DNA of 64,000 nucleotides, from NCBI RefSeq assembly GCF_000003815.2, contig NC_049997.1:16231189-16295188 (forward strand), written 5' to 3'. The notes under the pieces are model-generated. The model saw nothing but the letters and a program-made list of their open reading frames with translations, was not told where the DNA came from and did not search any database. The translations under genes were made by a program, and so were the position numbers. Shown piece after piece: positions 11,064-23,500 of the stretch. Origin of the DNA: Branchiostoma floridae. Its lineage: Eukaryota; Chordata; Leptocardii; Amphioxiformes; Branchiostomatidae. Within the stretch, counting starts at the first letter, position 1. The number at the start of each line of letters is the position of its first letter.

Positions 11064-14000
11064 TTATCTGACCGTAGCCGTCCTTATGAGATGGTCTGCC
11101 AGCTGGTGCAGATCCAGGTCCCTCAGACACCGCTCCAGTACAGCCAGGCTGGCAGCAGGACCGGCTCGCTCTCTCCATCTTATCAGCGTCTCGTACATCG
11201 GTTCGTCTGGACAGTCGGTTTTCATAAAGATTCATCATATAAACGAAGCTGTTAGCTAGAGAATTGTTTAACAGAAAGTACGGCTAACTTCATTTACATC
11301 GTTACAAAGTAAGAGTTATGAAACAAACAGTTTTTTCTCAATAAAGGACTCTTTTTACACAAACATTGTTTTATCTCCACAGACGTTTCAGTGACCGTCT
11401 GTCATCTTCCTCAGGGCAATTCTGACTGGTTCACATTGCACTGCAGGTATTTGTCGCTGCTTACAGTTACAGATGCGGTCACAAACGTATTTACATATTA
11501 TATACACTGATTGCCCATAAGATGCGCCACAAATGTAAACACATGTAAACACAAACGTAAACACAAACTTTTTCTTCCTTCTTAGTATAACTGCGAGTAT
11601 GACCTTCCTGACTAGCGGACTAACGGATAGTTTCTAAAATAGATTGATTTTGTTGACTCGTATTACCAGGGAAACTTGTAAGCCAGTATAACAAGCCAGT
11701 TATAGTAATTTGAAGTGTAATTTGAAGTTAAGTCAGAGCCAAAGAACTTGCATTGTTCAAATCATTATCATACCTTGACGTCTTTTATCTCCTGATTGTT
11801 GAAACCTAGCCGCCGGGCGATGTGTTTCCATTCCGCTGGTTTGACTTTCAGTGCCAGACGACTGAACGCTAGACTGAGATCTGCCGGAATAAAAATCGGT
11901 TTCATGCGTGTCGATATTCTACTAGCGTCAAGACAATAATGCCACTTACCATATAAAACGTTGCGGATCTACCAGTTAGAAAATTCGCAACTTTCACCCT
12001 TTTCAGACGGGGCTTTTTTTATCATCCCCGGACGGAGTGGGGTTGTTGGGGATCGGCGTGGCGGGGCTTTTGAGGCTCTTAAACGACGTATTATATAACC
12101 ACCAAATTTTCAGGGAATGATCTAGACATAACATCTAATAATTTCAAGTTTGACGCTATTATGACGAAATATGCTGCAAAATTTGCAGATAACAGAATGA
12201 TAATGTTTGTTACAACTTGTGATGCCAATAGCAACATCAATGACGTCAAAATGACGTCATTAAATGACGTCATGCACATCTTAGACACCAAATAAACGTG
12301 ACAAATACATTGTTAGAAAGAAATTAGCGATTTTTTGTAGAAAATGCATTTCAACAAACGGTTGCTATGGCAACACGAAAAAATGGCAATTTTTCAAACT
12401 TCGTGAAATTGTTGCCAACAATATTAAAGGAAAACTCATCAAATTTAGTGGCACTATCATAAGCCGTTCTAGCGTTAAACAGCATGATAGTTGACGCTGG
12501 CCTCAAAAGCTCAAAAGCCCACCCCAGTCTGAATAGGGCTAAAAGCACGTAGTGCCTTACTTTATGAGTATACCAAATTCTACGAAAAATGTAAGAATCT
12601 TCCTTCTAACTTCTCAAAATTATCATACCTCTCATACTTCATAAGATTTCAAATTACCTTGCGTTGGCCTGCTTTCAATCGGTTCTTGGTCCATTGGTTG
12701 TTTTTGCGCTACACCAGCTGTTGATGCTGTCCCTGTTGATCAAGATTGTACCGGTGAAGCACATTTTAAAATTAGAAGACCAGCTTACCACTACCACACA
12801 TGTAAGAACTATTTGTACTCATGATCATTTATGCCCCACAATCTCTAGCTAGATCATATATAAATTTTGCTGATACTATTATGCCCATAGTGTGGTTATC
12901 TTAGCCTAGCCGCGTGACTCTGATTCTGCAATGTGAGGGATAGCAACATGCCCAACAACAAATAGCTGCGAATTATTCAAATACGACTGACATGCGTAAA
13001 TGCTTTTTATATATTTATATATTCGCTAGATACTGGCTAAGGAGATAACATACATTCATTTATGGGTCTGCATTTCTATGGAAAAGTTTACCTCAACTAT
13101 TTTGTAAATGCCAGTCACCTTTACTAGTGTCCGTTGTGTTTCCAGTTTTGTCGCATTCTAGGCTGACTTGTTGCAGCATACGTTGTTCATATGTCTCCCT
13201 TTTATCCCTTAACTTCCTCTGCAGTTCGGCCTTAAGTTCCCCTAAAGCGGTCCCCATGATGTTAGCTTCACCTACAGCTGTTTAGCATTAAAAATAAAGC
13301 TTTTTAGTTCGTAGTGACATCCTTGAATTTCAAAAACAAACGTTTGTGTATGCACTGATTAAAAATAGAAACCTGCACTAGTCTGAGCAAATCCTTTTGG
13401 ATGTGCTTCCGTTTTTCAAATTTGGCCATTTCTTTAGTTTTGTTTCTTTTTGTTTCATTTAATGATTTATTATCTTTTTTGTTTTCTTTAGCCAGAGTAG
13501 CCCATCTCAGTGTGAAACACTGCTTAACAGCTGTGCCCTGAAAGATACGAGGGGCATTCAATAAGTAATGTCCCTGACCCATTTCCCATAGCAGGAGATT
13601 AATGAAACTTGGCACAGTTATTAGTCTTTCTCTTCATAGGAACCACCCAGAGTTTTGCATTTCTCCCATCATTTGATGTAGCTCTGGACACCGTTCTTGT
13701 AGGGCATCCCAGGTTGGTCCTCCGACAGATGCCTCATCAATGGCAGAAGAGGGACGACCAGGTCTGGGAGCTGTTTCCACAGACTTCCGACCTTGTTTGA
13801 ATTCAGGATGCCAGCGTTTTACAAGGTCATATGATGGGGCATCATCACCATAAGTTTTTTTCATTTCATCAAAAGTCCCCTTTGGTGTGCGTCCTTTCAA
13901 ATACAAAAACCGGATCACTGCGCGACACTCAACTTGCTCCAATTCACACCTGGTCCATTTCGCACCTGACTAAGTTCAAACACCAGTAAATCAGTAACCA

Positions 14001-16734
14001 CAATTAGTTCAGAGCTGTTTTTTGCAACACAACCCATAGAGATATGACTCATTACACATGCAAAGTTTCATCTAGATCAGACAACTGGAAGTGGGTCAGG
14101 GGCATTACTTATTGAATGCCCCTCGTATACTTGTAACAGTAACAAATTCATGACATGCAGCAAATACGTATACAAAACGTAACTTGGCAGAGCCATGATC
14201 CATAGTTATAATCCATATTCCGGTCCGGATCCGGTCGCAAAGTGAGGTCTGAGGTCAGATCTCAATTTCATAATGATTGTAGCTGTTTTCATTGTTAACG
14301 TTCATTGTCATTCTATATTCTTTAAGCAGAAGACGCTATACACTATATGTTGTCGATACAACAAACTCATTCAGATTCATCCTGAAAAAACTGAAATATT
14401 TTATCTTCGGACATTGAAGAGATTAACAAATGTCCGTTGTTGCTTTTATATTCAATTTTTGCTTTTATGTTCCATTCTGTCTTTTCATATTTTTCTAAAA
14501 ATAAGATTATTGAAATTGCCTTTGATACCTTTTGGCAAACAAATGTAGTCGATCTACCGTGTGCACAAAAGATGGGAGGTTTATCGTTTTAAGAAAGTTC
14601 AGAACATTGCTAGAATCTGTTGAATATGTAACTTGATTTACCGACCATTAACGTGTGTGATTGTACATCTCGGACTTCATCAGTTTCTTTACCTGCTGTC
14701 GAGGCCGCATTCTCCTTTTGTCCATCTCGTTTTGTTCCTTCTGTAGCAAACAAGTTTAAGTGATAAATCGACAACGTATAAAACGATATAAACCACTGAA
14801 ATAATGTAATGTGACATATTTTAATACACGGGAAAAGAAAATGACAACACACCGAATATTTCAGAAAACCTAGGCAGACGGCAGTCGGTACCGTCCTCGT
14901 AGCAACACGGTATACAAAGAAGGGGTAGATGTATTGGATATCAGATACAGCACTTAGTTGTTCTCTATTTTGGTTAATATTTACTGTAAAAAGAGCAAAC
15001 ATGGAGCGGTAGCCAATCTATATCCAACCGTATTGGGCTGAAAGTTTGGATATGGAGGTATGAGGTATGATAACTTTGAGAAGTTAGAAGGAAGATTATT
15101 ACATTTTTCGTGGAGTGAGTGAGTGAGTGAGTGAGTGAGTGAGAATTTGATTACTCATAAAGTAAGGCACTAAAGGCTAAAGGCTTTCAACCCTATTCAG
15201 ACGGGGGGGAGGCTTTTGAGGCTCGCGTCAACTTTCATGTCGTTTAACGCTAGGACGGCTTACGCTAGAGCTACCAAATTTGATGAGTTTTCCTAAAATA
15301 TTGTTAGCAACAATTTCACACGAAGTTTGAAAAATTTGCCATTTTTTCGTGTTGCTATGGCAACCGTTTGCTATAGCATGTTTGATAAAAATCGCTAATT
15401 TCGGTTCTAACAAATTGAATGTATTTTTCACGTTTATTTGCTATTTTACTGCTATTTTCTTACTCAATAATATCTTATATAATCTAGAATGCATTCTAAA
15501 ATAAAATTTCATAATATTTTGCTAATTTGATGACATCATCAGCCGAAATCCAAGATGGTGGGCGTTACGACCAGGTCACGAGTAACTAGCTCATTATCTC
15601 TTAGAATTTGCAACCTTATATTTTTTTCATCCAAAAAAAATAAGTGAATGTAAGTGAGTCTATTTCCATTGCATTTTACGATTATTTGTTGCAAATTTTT
15701 TTTTGGAAAATTCAAGGTTTTGGATATAACTAACCTTTCTCTGCTTCCTGTTTTAGGAAGGCCATGATAGCACCGGTACCTTGTTCGCGCACATCCTGTG
15801 GAGGGTATGTCAGGGGGTTTCCAGAAACATCCAAGTCATTCAGCTTGCCTGCTTGATGAAGAGCGGTTGGGAGCTTGGTGATGTTGTTGTTGCTTATGTC
15901 AAGTTTCTCCATTGCAGGCAGTTCACACAGGACTTCTGGGAATGCGTCGAACTTGTTGTTCAGCAGATGAACCACAAGCAGGTTGTTCATGTGAGCCATT
16001 GTGCTTGGCAGGGTTTTAAGGAAGTTACATTCCAATGACAAGAGCCACATGTTTGGTAAGTTTCCCACTTCATCTGGAACAAAATCAAACTTGCAGCCAC
16101 CAGCCCACAGCTCCTCCAGTGCCTTCAGCTGCAGCACCTGTCTGGGGAACTCATCAAACTGACATCCGGAGATACAGAGAGTGTTCAGCTTAGCGAGTCG
16201 TGCGACATCATCGGGGAGACTCTTGATGGGGTTATTACCGACACTTAATTGCTCGAGGTTGTACAGAAAGCAAAGGGCTTGCGGAAGCTCTGTAAACTGA
16301 TTATCGGAGATGTACAGTTTTTTCAACTTCTGTAGCTTTTCCAAACTAGGAGGCAAACTGGAGAGCTTGTTATTATTGGTAGTTAATACCTCTAGGTTGG
16401 GCAGAGAACAAACGCATTGAGGAAGCTCTGTCAGTTGATTACCATCAATTAATAGGTTTGTCAAATGTCGCAAGGAACCGATCACCCGTGGCAAACTTGT
16501 CAATATGTTGTCTTCAACTTCCAAGTGGTGAAGTTTCCGCAGACGACAGATTCCTTCCGGGATACTGGTTAGCATGTTTTTGGACACAATTAGAAACTCC
16601 AGGTCAGTGATGTCAAACACCTCCTCCGGGATGGACGTCAGACCCTGGTCACTAAGGTCTAGGAAAAGGCGGCCTCCAACGGTCTTAGGCTGGAGGTTTA
16701 GCCCTTCCGCCATGTTGGAACCCTTCTTCTGCAT
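11064..16734 (-). CDS. Leucine-rich-repeat and death-domain protein
   Basis: Six coding exons on the minus strand: 16734-15735, 14740-14693, 13277-13119, 12732-12658, 11880-11774 and about 11206-11064 (stop TAA 11064-11066), roughly 510 aa. Exon 1 (333 codons) holds about 11 short LRRs with 23-residue spacing (LPxxIxxLxxLxxLxxxxNxL type), residues about 20-310. Three small exons then encode a polar, partly coiled-coil linker (ELKAELQRKLRDKRETYEQR). The last two give a death domain: LALKVKPAEWKHIARRLGF, then LIRWRERAGPAASLAVLERC and LHQLADHLI. LRR-death-domain proteins are cytoplasmic adaptors in cell-death or innate signalling; the exact role here is inference. Introns 1-4 are all phase 1. 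The junction into the last exon does not resolve: the CCAG at 11207 is off by one base, while an internal AG at 11190 keeps frame but shortens the domain. An ATTAAA lies near 10930-10935. Confidence 0.85.
11998..12538 (+). mobile_element. MITE family A, copy 3 (both ends visible)
   Basis: Begins CCCTTTTCAGACGGGG and ends CCCCAGTCTGAATAGGG, imperfect inverted termini of a 541-bp element without coding capacity. It lies in the intron between the 12658-12732 and 11774-11880 exons of the LRR-death-domain gene. A flanking block at 12540-12640 recurs inverted at 15056-15185. Confidence 0.7.
13548..14125 (-). mobile_element. Internally deleted mariner element
   Basis: A 578-bp element with inverted ends CGAGGGGCATTCAATAAGTA and TA target duplications at 13546-13547 and 14126-14127, as in mariner elements. 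A minus-strand frame from an ATG at 13942 to 13634 encodes the paired-type helix-turn-helix N-terminal region of a mariner transposase (ECRAVIRFLYLKGRTP, DDAPSYDLVKRW) and then runs into unrelated sequence: the DDD/DDE catalytic part is deleted. It is non-autonomous and lies in an intron of the LRR-death-domain gene. Confidence 0.9.
15110..15142. repeat. (GAGT)n microsatellite
   Basis: About seven GAGT/GTGA units, present in the right arm of the intronic inverted repeat but not in the left, so gained after duplication. Confidence 0.85.
15191..15727 (-). mobile_element. MITE family A, copy 4 (inverted)
   Basis: Reverse orientation copy starting CCCTATTCAGACGGGG at 15191 and running through the inverted GTTGCCATAGCAACACG-type block to about 15727, within about 8 bp of the splice donor of LRR exon 1 (15735). 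With copy 3 and the flanking block it forms inverted arms of about 0.65 kb. Confidence 0.7.
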
Positions 16735-16814
16735 AATCTAGAACAAAAGTATATCAATGATAATGCCCCCAATGCGCACTTGGGTTGACATGCATGACCA
16801 AGACTTAAACGCAT

Positions 16815-16831
16815 ACGCGCGCGCGCACACA

Positions 16832-16862
<31 letters not shown>
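16815..16862. repeat. (CG)n(CA)n microsatellite
   Basis: A short CG run followed by about 20 CA units in the first intron of the LRR-death-domain gene. Confidence 0.9.
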
Positions 16863-16868
<6 letters not shown>

Positions 16869-17280
16869 GTATACTGCATTTTGGCAGCCATGGCATTTTC
16901 ACTTTCACTTTCACTTTAGTTGACTGGTGACAGGGCAAAGAACCACACTCTTATCGTTAGCACATTTCATGGAGGTTTTTTAACACGAGAGGTTCAGTAT
17001 CAAAAGGCTGTTAGATTTCACTTGACAAAAAGGACCATATCATAAACACGACAGTGATGCGTTTGGAGGGGACATACGTCAGTATCTTTTATTCAATCGA
17101 AGTGACGCCGCCGTAAGGTTTCCCACCAAAGAAACTGCTATATAGATATAACGTTGCTAACCTTTTGGTGCAAATACCAGTACTCTAATACATGTAACGT
17201 ATACGTAGCTACTAGCTAGTTTTATCATATCTTTTCTGCGTATGTAGTATGAAGATATTTAGATCTGAATTATTTAAATC

Positions 17281-17700
17281 CTACTCCAGACAGGAGTTAC
17301 AGACATCATCACAGCAGTAAACACAGCTAAACACCGCTGAGCAGGACACGTAGTGAGGCAACAGGGCAACAGGTGGACGCTATGGGCCAAGGACCGGAGT
17401 GGACTCCCAGAGAATGGGGGGAGGGGTGACACAGAGAAGGCTGCCGTGCACCGCTGGGCAGGACACGTAGTGAGGCAACAGGGCAACAGGTGGACGCTAT
17501 GGGCCAAGGACCGGAGTGGACTCCCAGAGAATGGGGGGAGGGGTGACACAGAGAAGGCTGCCGTGCATCAGATGGAGCTACAGCTTGCAGAAGCATCTAG
17601 GCCCTACTTGGCCACAGACTGCGAGATGCAGAAGAGACTGGAGCGGGTCAAGCATGGGAGTAGCTCCTCTGAGAGAGTAACAACGCCCTGCCATGAGAGA
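17281..17700 (+). mobile_element. LINE-like 3' ORF fragment with an internal tandem duplication
   Basis: Plus-strand translation gives ITAVNTAKHR, a stop, then AGHVVRQQGNRWTLWAKDRS, resembling the GHVxR...RW motif at the C-terminus of many non-LTR retrotransposon reverse transcriptases. A 117-bp unit (17341-17457) is repeated almost identically at 17458-17574. There is no reverse-transcriptase core; it is a remnant in the 5' intron of the LRR-death-domain gene. Confidence 0.5.
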
Positions 17701-17740
17701 TATATAGATACATCTTAAAAATAAAAGCAACGTGGCATAC

Positions 17741-17816
17741 CTGTATAGTCTTGGTTGTATTCGTCCTCACTTTGACGGCGTCCTGAGTCCGCACACCAAC
17801 TGCCAGTATATATAGG
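17741..17816 (-). promoter_or_regulatory. TATA promoter and 5' exon of the LRR-death-domain gene
   Basis: On the minus strand a TATATATA box (17807-17816) precedes an initiator-like CTCAGG (near 17785) by about 25 bases, followed by a short exon ending at a good donor (ACAG|GTATGC, 17741/17740). The coding exon starts at 16737 after TTGTTCTAG, three bases before the ATG. Inferred from motif spacing only. Confidence 0.5.
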
Positions 17817-17879
17817 CGGGTTCCCTTACACAAAAGAGCATGAGTTTACGACAAAAGCTGATCCTGAATAATAGATGAC

Positions 17880-20515
17880 TTGCGGGCCCAGACTCATCAG
17901 GTTAATGGTAAGAGCTAATTTCACTGGGTTGTCATTAGCTATGAAGCGGAAAATTACCGCAGAAAAGGTACAAAAGATATTGAACTTTTGACGTGGTAAT
18001 AATGGTGCTGCAGCACAAATAGTTTGAGCGTTCTATTATGTATGTATATGTAGTGTCTACTCATAACTGTTTTCTTAACTGGCGCCATTTTGTACCGTTA
18101 CCGTACTTTTACCACACAATCCTTACAAAAATCCTTTTACTAGACAGTAAGTGCTTTTAAACCGTCAGGATGAAACACAGTCACAAATAACAAAAGCTGT
18201 AAACCGTCAACATGTTGAAAACACAACTCTCTCACAAATGACCTGTTGATTTATAGTTTTGACATCTCTTAAAAGCGTCACCAAATGGAGTCGTAATAAA
18301 AGCAGTACTAAAATAACAAAAGACCGACCACACAATTGGTATTTTGAAGCTGGGTGTTACAGGTAAGGGTTGTAGGCATTTTTAACTACCCTGTCAATGC
18401 TAGTTTTCTTATGGACTAAACTTCATGTAGATATCTTTTGATTGCATTTTTGAGCATAATTCCTACATATAAGAATATAAACGAACGACTATTAGTGTTC
18501 CTTGCCCTGCAACTGTTTTTTGTAGTCCATAATTACTAATTTCTGACTTCATGACAAAGATTCTAAAAATGATTTTAAGAAAGTATTTTCTAGCTCTGTG
18601 TCAGATGGTTTACAACATGATTGTACGTCGTTCTGTGGATAATATACTAGTATTCTTATCAATAATATCTTGTGACGACACTGTCATTTCTATTTGTACT
18701 AAAACTAATTATTCGAAGTTAATGACGTTAAGATTGGCATAGACAGCATCCGATTTGTATTCGTGCTTTACACAAGTTGCGATGATTTACTTAATTAAAA
18801 ACAAACTAAAACCAAGACATTGTTTAAATTGTGTTTATTTCGTATTTCATGTTAGTTTTCATTGGCAGTTCACAATACTAGCCTTCCTGTCGCATTTGAT
18901 ACATAAATAGACAATATTAATCATGTCGTGAATGTTTAATTAGAAGTTTCTATACGTTTCTAGACAGCTTGAAATGAATAATGACAACCGGGTAATGTCT
19001 TTAATACCCCGGTCACACTATCCTCGATCTTCGGGCGTATGGATGGAAGATCGGCCATATTTAAGACCGACCACGGCGGTCGGTTGCTAGGGTATTCTTT
19101 CCCGTTGCTATGCGAGTTCGACAGAGGCCTACTATTTGCTAACCGTAAAATATTTCAAAATAAACAAAATGTTATGACAAGGAAGATGTATTCAAAATAA
19201 GATTAAATTCGCAATTTTTGATAGTTTGAATCTTCCCGTTTGAATTGAGATAGCTGTTTTGTTGCGATTCTGCTTCCAAAGACGATTATTTTCTGTTTCA
19301 AGGAAGGCCTTCAATTTGACCATACTCTTGATAAGATGGGCCGCAAGTGCCATGTCAAATTCTCGATTTTTGTATTTTTCGTCATCTGAGAGGCAAATAA
19401 AACTTTCTGTTTTGGGGATTTTTTGATTTTTAATTTTAAGCAAAGTTACAGTCAAAAATATGCGTAAAATGGCATTTTTCGCATTTAATTACCAATAATC
19501 AAAAATCCCAAAAACAGAAATCTCGGGAAAACCGTTGCGGTCATTTTGAGCCGTCAATGAGTTATGTTGGACTCTTCTTGGTGGAGATCTTAAACGATGT
19601 TTGCACGCATGTCATGCCACACGAATAGCAGGAGGGTGTAATTGATACCGGTGTAAACAATACTTATGATATTCAAGATCACCAACAAAAACGCCAGTAG
19701 CTTCGTTACATATTACAGGTCCGCAACAAACTGAAAGCATCAATGTACTGTCCAGAAAGTCGTTGATATTGGTTAAAAACATTTTTCGCCTGATTCAAGT
19801 TAGTTGGGGGAAAATGGCCAGAAAGCACTGTTTTGCCTGCAATGACCGCAGATGACCTAAATAGAACACGGGTTCGGTTCGAATTATGTCAGATCGAACA
19901 TCGTGGAAGAAGGTTCGAATTCGGCTAAACAATGGGAGGTTTTGAGCCCGTATTTGACCACCGTGGACAGGTTTGCGCGCATTTTTCACCTGAAAACCGT
20001 CCCTGTCACATATAAGCCATACTTTGTACCTTGTACAATTGTTGTGCAATAAAGTTATTATTATAAGCTAGACTCGGGCGATTGCCGCAGACTCGTCGTC
20101 CGATCGATTTTCAAATGTGACAGCGGTAACGTTATAAAGCGTACGATGTTTACAGAGAAATAGAGGAATGGCTTATTTTCGGTCACTAGTTAAACATGAA
20201 TACTGAATACTGAATACTATATGAAACGTCTTAGAACGTCTCTCTCTTTAGAAAATTTTTCCAGATCCTTGATGTATTTTGTACTACGAACGGTTGTACG
20301 TGTATGTTTAAACTTCATCGACGTACCACAATCTTTAATGGTTAAAAAAATCTACAAGTTGCTGTATAATATTGTTCTCCTAGGAATGATCAATGTGGAC
20401 AGGTGGTCACTAGAGACATGATTGTGTCCGAATAATTAAAAATTGTAAATGACCACAAAAAAGTGTCACGTTGGCCAGGTGGTCACTAGTACAGTTTTAC
20501 ATAATCTTTATCACA
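17880..20515. other. Intergenic stretch, no gene recognised
   Basis: AT-rich DNA between the LRR-death-domain promoter and the 3' end of the EML gene. The open frames here are short and lack motifs. A segment from about 19008 (CCCCGGTCACACT) to about 20131 (inverse of a related end, GTGACAGCGGTAACG) may be a degenerate transposon with weakly matching ends; I could not prove it. A possible EML polyadenylation signal (ATTAAA on the minus strand) is at 20334-20339. Confidence 0.5.
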
Positions 20516-20519
20516 ATCT

Positions 20520-23500
20520 TTAGTTGTTCAAAAACAAGCTATCTACAAGTTGCTGTATGAGTTTGTTCTCCTCCTGTACGGGGTCTGGCGGCGGTTGTGG
20601 GGACGTGTTCCGGCTAGCCTTGTCCGGTGAGCCCGGTCTGCTCGTCTGTGTTGCCGCGTCCGTCACAGCCGTCCTTCCCCCATTTCTACTACCTGGCTCC
20701 TCCGGTAAAAACTCTTCTATAACCGATAGCATACTTGTGGAAGAGTTTCTAGATTTGGTAGGAGGTTTGTAGTAGTCTTTGTGAGTCCTTTTTGTGGAGT
20801 GTTTTTGGGCGGGTTGAACAACTTGCCATTGGATGACGCTGCAGTCCATGCCGCCGGTAGATATCAGCCAATCATCGCCGTGTAAGAAGGACACTGATGT
20901 CACGTGACTGCCATGTCCCGGATATACGTGACCTGGAGCCTGAAAGTCGTGCGATAAACGTAACATGGTCGAGACATAGGCACATCTTACCTTAACCTGC
21001 TTTTTGACACTTAGATTCTCTTATCTGCTACTATCATCATCGACACAACTTTCACCAAATAAAACATAAACTCATCTTTGATAAGTATATCTCATGAAAG
21101 CGTAATACAGAAGTAGTAACCACAAAATGGTTCCTTTTGCAATTTAACAAAGCTAGTTCACCTTTATCCGCGGATAACCTACATCCGTTGCACACTAGGT
21201 GTGTGGTGTTTATTAAGAGATATCAAGCCTGCGGACGGTGTTTTCAAATTTCCTTATTTTCCAAATCACTGTCCGTCGACTTGGCATGCCTAAATATTCT
21301 GATTTTAGAAAACAACGGATATAGGTTACCATGCGGATAAATGTGAGCTGGCCTTACATGAATCCATTATTTATTATTATTGTTAAGTGATTCACGACCC
21401 CATACACTCTATAACAGCATACACGCCATAACAGTAGCATACACGCTATACCAGCATACATTCTATAAAGTTAACAGCAAACACTTTATAAATATGCTTT
21501 TTTAAGTGAAACGTTCGAATGTAGTTTATCTATATATAGCAATATACATAATGATATTATTTTAAGATGTTGGAACTCCTCACCTGAAACGTACTACACG
21601 GGAAGCGGAACAGGTTGACCTTGCCGTGTGTGTCGGCTGATGCCAGCAGTGCCCGGGAACCTGAGGCGGAGCAGGACAGGATGTCATGTCCGTCTGCACC
21701 CTGCTGCCACATGCCGAACACGTGGAACCCGAACACACACGTCTGACAAACAAACAAACAAAAAAACAAATAAATAATAGTAAATAAAGATGTCATGTCC
21801 GTCTGCACCCTGCTGCCACATGCCGAACACGCGGAACCCGAACACACACGTCTGACAAACAAACAAACAAACAAACAAGCAAAAAGTAGTAAATAAGGAA
21901 ATAACATCGGGAACCAAATGATTTTTCCGTTCAATTTATCTTCATAAAAAATGCAGTCGCGGTCGAAAATTCATTTGTCTAAATCACAGATGAAATTCAC
22001 TTCATTCTAACCAACAAAATTAAAGACCTAAAAGGTTGAAACTGAAATAAATACTAAATATGCTTTCATCATCATCATGGTTTATAATGTGCTTTAACAT
22101 GTATAATGTATAATTCAGCTGATGTTAATATGACCGTTATAGTCCAAGGAGGTTCTTTTTAACCTCCTTGGTCAAACTTATAAGTAAGAAAAAAGTTACT
22201 TGAACAACTGGATATGATTTTGGAAATGATCAGACATTTCAGGTAGAATTCACTACCTTCCGTCAGTGTCAACAGTGTATTTGGCGCATCTTACTACCTG
22301 GATGTCAAACTTTCATCAAAGTACAGACTTTAATTTTTGACGGAACATTTGATGCATTTATGCGATTGTCATTAGCCTGGGCGTGTTGTGCTTGGGTCGC
22401 TCCCCTAAGGCACACTTCCTACCAACACAGCGTACCTTAGAGGAACGACCAATTCACAACACGGCTGGATTCCAGGCTAATTGTCATACGTTATTCAACG
22501 ACACGTATGGAAAGTCCAAGATAAATGTATTAATTGAAATCAAGTAGTCTGTGTAACACAAACTTTGCTGTCTGGGATTGAAAGTGGCCCATCCGGTCAG
22601 ATGTTGGGCGATCTCTATAAGCGAGATTTTATCAGGCTAGAAATCAAGATGGTAGGAAATGTTAGTGTTTGTCTTACTTGAGTGTTCCAGGTGACGTCAC
22701 GCATGGCCGACTTGAACTGCAGCTGACTCCTAGCGGCCACGTCCCAGTACAGCAGCTCATAGTCCCCGGATGTACTCTGCATGTAGCGGCCGTCAGTGGA
22801 GAAGTCCAGGTGCGTCACGAAACTGGAGTGCCCGCTCAATCTGCAAGTTGGCGTTTTTATCCATAGTAAATTTAATAATTGCATCACCATTTCTTACGAA
22901 CTTGAACATATGCTAATCTGAGTAAGCAACCGATTTTTTTACTGATATAAGTTTGAAACAATCTGCAAAGAGTCCAAATAATCTTATACAGTAGAAGCCA
23001 GTTAATTGCACAACGGGTTAACGCACACTTCTGTTAACTGCACGGAATCCCAAATCCGGTGCGGCCCAGCTAGATAACTTCGGATTATTGCACCAGCCGG
23101 ATAAACTAGCAAATAGGCCGTGGAATTAAGCAGCTTCTATTGTGTATATTTCATAGATAACAAACCAAAAAAATGAAGCCAATCAAACATTATCACCGAT
23201 TCAAGGACATAAAGTTTCATACCTAGTTGTTTTCTTGTAACTTTTCCCGTGGTTTTCCACGTTGTACATGTAGATGTGGTTGTCGTGTGACCCAATCGCC
23301 AGGATAGCGCCATCTGGCGAGAATCGCAGGCAGTCCAGCTGTTTCTTGTCTTCACCAGCCTGGTTTTCTTCAATAATTGCGGCAGAGGAGGCGTCAATAC
23401 AGTACCACCTGCAGAGAAAGATATGTATCCAAGAAAAAATTATTGCAAATACATGTCGTAGGGCTAATTGCAAAGTACAAGCATCGCATACACATGTAAT

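Noticed and set aside
14273-14548. 91-aa plus frame
   Set aside because: AT-rich, hydrophobic by composition, no motif; lies in an intron of the LRR-death-domain gene.
11064-16734. Assignment as PIDD1
   Set aside because: LRRs and a death domain are present but no ZU5/UPA autoprocessing domains; the general name is safer.
17274-17596. Minus-strand proline-rich repeated frames
   Set aside because: Antisense of the tandemly duplicated LINE fragment.
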